7,703 nt of DNA from the NCBI GenBank assembly GCA_040235405.1, contig JBECKT010000032.1, positions 1 to 7,703 on the forward strand. The letters are read 5' to 3'. The position numbers and the translations under genes are program-made. The first letter of the stretch is position 1, and every line of letters starts with the position of its first letter. Source of the stretch: PGZG01 sp040235405. GTDB taxonomy: Bacteria > Pseudomonadota > Gammaproteobacteria > Pseudomonadales > Alcanivoracaceae. The notes below the pieces were generated by a model. That model was not told where the DNA came from, ran no database searches, and saw nothing but the letters and a program-made list of their open reading frames with translations. This document shows positions 6,217 to 7,703 of this stretch, piece by piece.

Positions 6217-7703
6217 GCGTCGGCCAGCCCCTGTTCGTCGGTGGCAGCTTTCAGGGCGCCGGCGGCAACCTGAGCTTCGCGCTGCAGCGCGTCGAGTTCG
6301 CGGCTAAGCACATGGATGCGTTCGTCATCACCCTTGACCCGGGCGGCTTCCAGTTCGCGGGCTTTCTGCCGCGCTGCCGCCTCGGTTTGCGCGGCCTCAA
6401 TCTTCAGTGATTTCAGGTCGCTGCCACTGGCGCGCATATCGGCCTTGGCCTGATCGACCAGCAGGCCGAGGGCGGCCTTGGCCTTGTCGGCTTTCAGCTG
6501 GAAACGCTCGACCTGCTTGCGCAGCTCGTCGAGGTTGTCAGCGCCTTCGCGCTCGGCATGTTCCAGCGCGGCGCTGGCCTCCTTGAATTGCTTGTGCGAC
6601 ATATTGAAAGCGGTTTTCAGCGCTTTCATTTTCTGTGCGCGTGCGGCGCCGTCGTCGGCTTTTTCTGCAGCGGGCTGCTCGGCAGTCGCGGGCGCCGGTG
6701 TGGTTTTTGTCGCCGCCGGGCCTGCATCGCGCACCGCCGCCTTGGCGGCATCCGCTTTGGCTTTCAGTTGCTCGACTTCGCTGGCCAGTGCGGCAACCTG
6801 ATCACTGCCTTCGGCTTCCGCCGCTTTCAGCGCTTTAACCGCCGCCTTGTAGGCGGCCGAGGCCTCAAGTGATGCGGCTTTCAGTGCTGCCACGTCAACC
6901 CCGCTGGCAGCGGCAGGCTTGCTGCCTTCCAGCCTGGCTTTGCGGCGGGCTTCTTTCTCCGCCTGCTCTTTGGCAAGGCGATCCTGCCGCGCTTCAAAAC
7001 GCTGGCGGGCGCGATCAGCCTTCTGTTGCTCGGCCATTTCCTTGCGCACTTCGCCCTTGGCAAAACGGTAGTACTGCACCAGCGGAATATGGCTCGGGCA
7101 AACGTAAGCACAGGCGCCACATTCGATGCAGTCCATCAGGTTGTATTGCTGGGCGCGTTCGAGATCCTGATTCTTCGAGTACCAGAACAGCTGTTGCGGC
7201 AGCAGATCTGCCGGGCAGACATCGGCGCAGCTGCCACAACGAATACAGGGTTGCTCGGGCGCCGGCGGCGGCAACTCCTCGGCGGTCGCCGCGAGAATAC
7301 AGTTTGTGGTTTTCACCACCGGAATAGCACTGCTGTGCAGGGTAAAGCCCATCATCGGCCCGCCCATTACCAGTCGACCAATGCGGTTGCGATCCGCGCC
7401 GGCGGCATCAAGCAGTGCCGATACCGGCGTGCCGAGCAGCACTTCCATATTGCCCGGCTCGCGTAGCGCCTTGCCGGTCAGGGTGGTCACCCGCGAAATC
7501 AGCGGTTCACCAAACACAATGGCGCGATGAATGGCCAGTGCCGTGCCGGTGTTGTGACAGACCACACCAACCTGCGCCGGAATACCGCCACTGGGCACTT
7601 CCTTGCCGGTCAGCATATAGATCAGCTGTTTCTCGCCGCCGGACGGATATTTGGTTGGTACCACGGCGATTTCGATACCAGTGCCGGTGGCGGCGCGGCG
7701 CAT
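6213..7703 (-). CDS. rsxC: Rsx/Rnf electron transport complex subunit C, 3' part (partial)
   Basis: RsxC (RnfC) is the cytoplasmic subunit of the Rsx/Rnf complex, taking electrons from NADH through FMN and two [4Fe-4S] clusters. The last 496 residues are present. The frame is open to the window edge, and the Met at the edge is internal: homologues have roughly 220-250 more residues, with the flavin and nucleotide domain. The visible part starts with IEIAVVPTKYPSGGEKQLIY (10-29), the end of that domain, followed by an SLBB-like region (about 40-90) and MGGPMMGF. Two ferredoxin motifs follow: Cys153, 156, 159, 163 (CIRCGSCADVCPADL) and Cys192, 195, 198, 202 (CIECGACAYVCPSHI). Beyond about residue 215 comes a tail of some 280 residues rich in Ala, Lys, Glu and Gln, mostly predicted helix or coiled coil, with a Pro/Ala/Thr linker at 327-350 and three repeats of about 54 residues. 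E. coli RsxC also has a repetitive tail, but of different sequence. The identification is secure. Confidence 0.96.
   Translation of the reverse strand: MRRAATGTGIEIAVVPTKYPSGGEKQLIYMLTGKEVPSGGIPAQVGVVCHNTGTALAIHRAIVFGEPLISRVTTLTGKALREPGNMEVLLGTPVSALLDAAGADRNRIGRLVMGGPMMGFTLHSSAIPVVKTTNCILAATAEELPPPAPEQPCIRCGSCADVCPADLLPQQLFWYSKNQDLERAQQYNLMDCIECGACAYVCPSHIPLVQYYRFAKGEVRKEMAEQQKADRARQRFEARQDRLAKEQAEKEARRKARLEGSKPAAASGVDVAALKAASLEASAAYKAAVKALKAAEAEGSDQVAALASEVEQLKAKADAAKAAVRDAGPAATKTTPAPATAEQPAAEKADDGAARAQKMKALKTAFNMSHKQFKEASAALEHAEREGADNLDELRKQVERFQLKADKAKAALGLLVDQAKADMRASGSDLKSLKIEAAQTEAAARQKARELEAARVKGDDERIHVLSRELDALQREAQVAAGALKAATDEQGLADA
6249..6887 (-). repeat. Three degenerate protein repeats in the RsxC tail
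   Basis: Three copies of a module of about 54 residues align without gaps inside the RsxC tail. They begin at in-window residues 273 (bases 6887-6726), 361 (6623-6462) and 432 (6410-6249). Shared positions are a Leu-Lys at module positions 2-3, a helix rich in Ala and Lys, a Gly at position 27 (residues 299, 387 and 458) followed by acidic or polar residues, and a second charged helix ending in Ala-rich sequence. The pattern reads as helix-turn-helix hairpins with the Gly at the turn. The copies are divergent at DNA level, so this is an old protein-level duplication and not a recent tandem repeat. Confidence 0.75.

Noticed and set aside
3427..6273. Long plus-strand open frames opposite nth and the rsx genes (for example 3427-4200, 3797-4549, 4571-5233 and 5542-6273)
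   Set aside because: All are shadows of the well-identified minus-strand genes, with low-complexity Gln, Arg, Ala and His composition and no start context.
6478..6872. Plus-strand Ala/Ser/Cys- and Phe-rich frames opposite the RsxC tail that resemble a hydrophobic protein
   Set aside because: They are the complement of the Ala/Lys/Glu-rich repeat tail; the apparent hydrophobicity is a by-product of that codon pattern.

Overview
The window reads as a chromosomal segment of a gammaproteobacterium, with ten protein genes, all recognisable by family, and almost no free intergenic space. Evidence for the group is a RimK nearly collinear with the E. coli protein, an Rsx/Rnf electron-transport operon followed directly by nth (the E. 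coli rsxABCDGE-nth order), a nickel-type glyoxalase I, and an argG-gloA pair of the kind seen in pseudomonads. High GC and long antisense open frames fit a pseudomonad-like or marine gammaproteobacterium; the species cannot be named from the sequence. No tRNA, rRNA, IS element, CRISPR array or phage gene was seen.

Plus-strand half (1-3130): the 3' end of argG (argininosuccinate synthase) closes with a clear hairpin terminator at 267-293. A tight four-gene run follows: gloA (glyoxalase I), a RimB-type retropepsin-like protease, rimK (ATP-grasp glutamate ligase for ribosomal protein S6) and an M14-family AstE/AspA-like zinc hydrolase. The gaps are 2 bp, then two 4-bp ATGA overlaps, so the four are probably one transcript, and rimB-rimK-M14 probably one functional unit. 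RimK adds glutamates to the S6 C-terminus, and RimB homologues in Pseudomonas fluorescens are polyglutamate proteases. The M14 enzyme could be a further remover or trimmer of the same mark, which is the most interesting hypothesis here.

Minus-strand half (7703-3205): 3' part of rsxC, then rsxD, rsxG, rsxE and nth. This is the end of the Rsx/Rnf membrane complex, which moves electrons between NADH and a low-potential acceptor and, in E. coli, keeps SoxR reduced. It runs into the [4Fe-4S] DNA glycosylase endonuclease III. Junctions overlap by 4, 4 and 8 bp and are then 3 bp apart. The part of rsxC visible here ends in a long Ala/Lys/Glu-rich tail built from three gap-free copies of a helical module of about 54 residues.

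The two operons converge at 3131-3204, a 74-bp spacer without an obvious intrinsic terminator. No wholly new system is visible. The main leads are the possible write/erase cassette for S6 glutamylation, the repeat tail of RsxC, and an in-phase A7 slippery run in rsxG just before its flavin-attachment motif.
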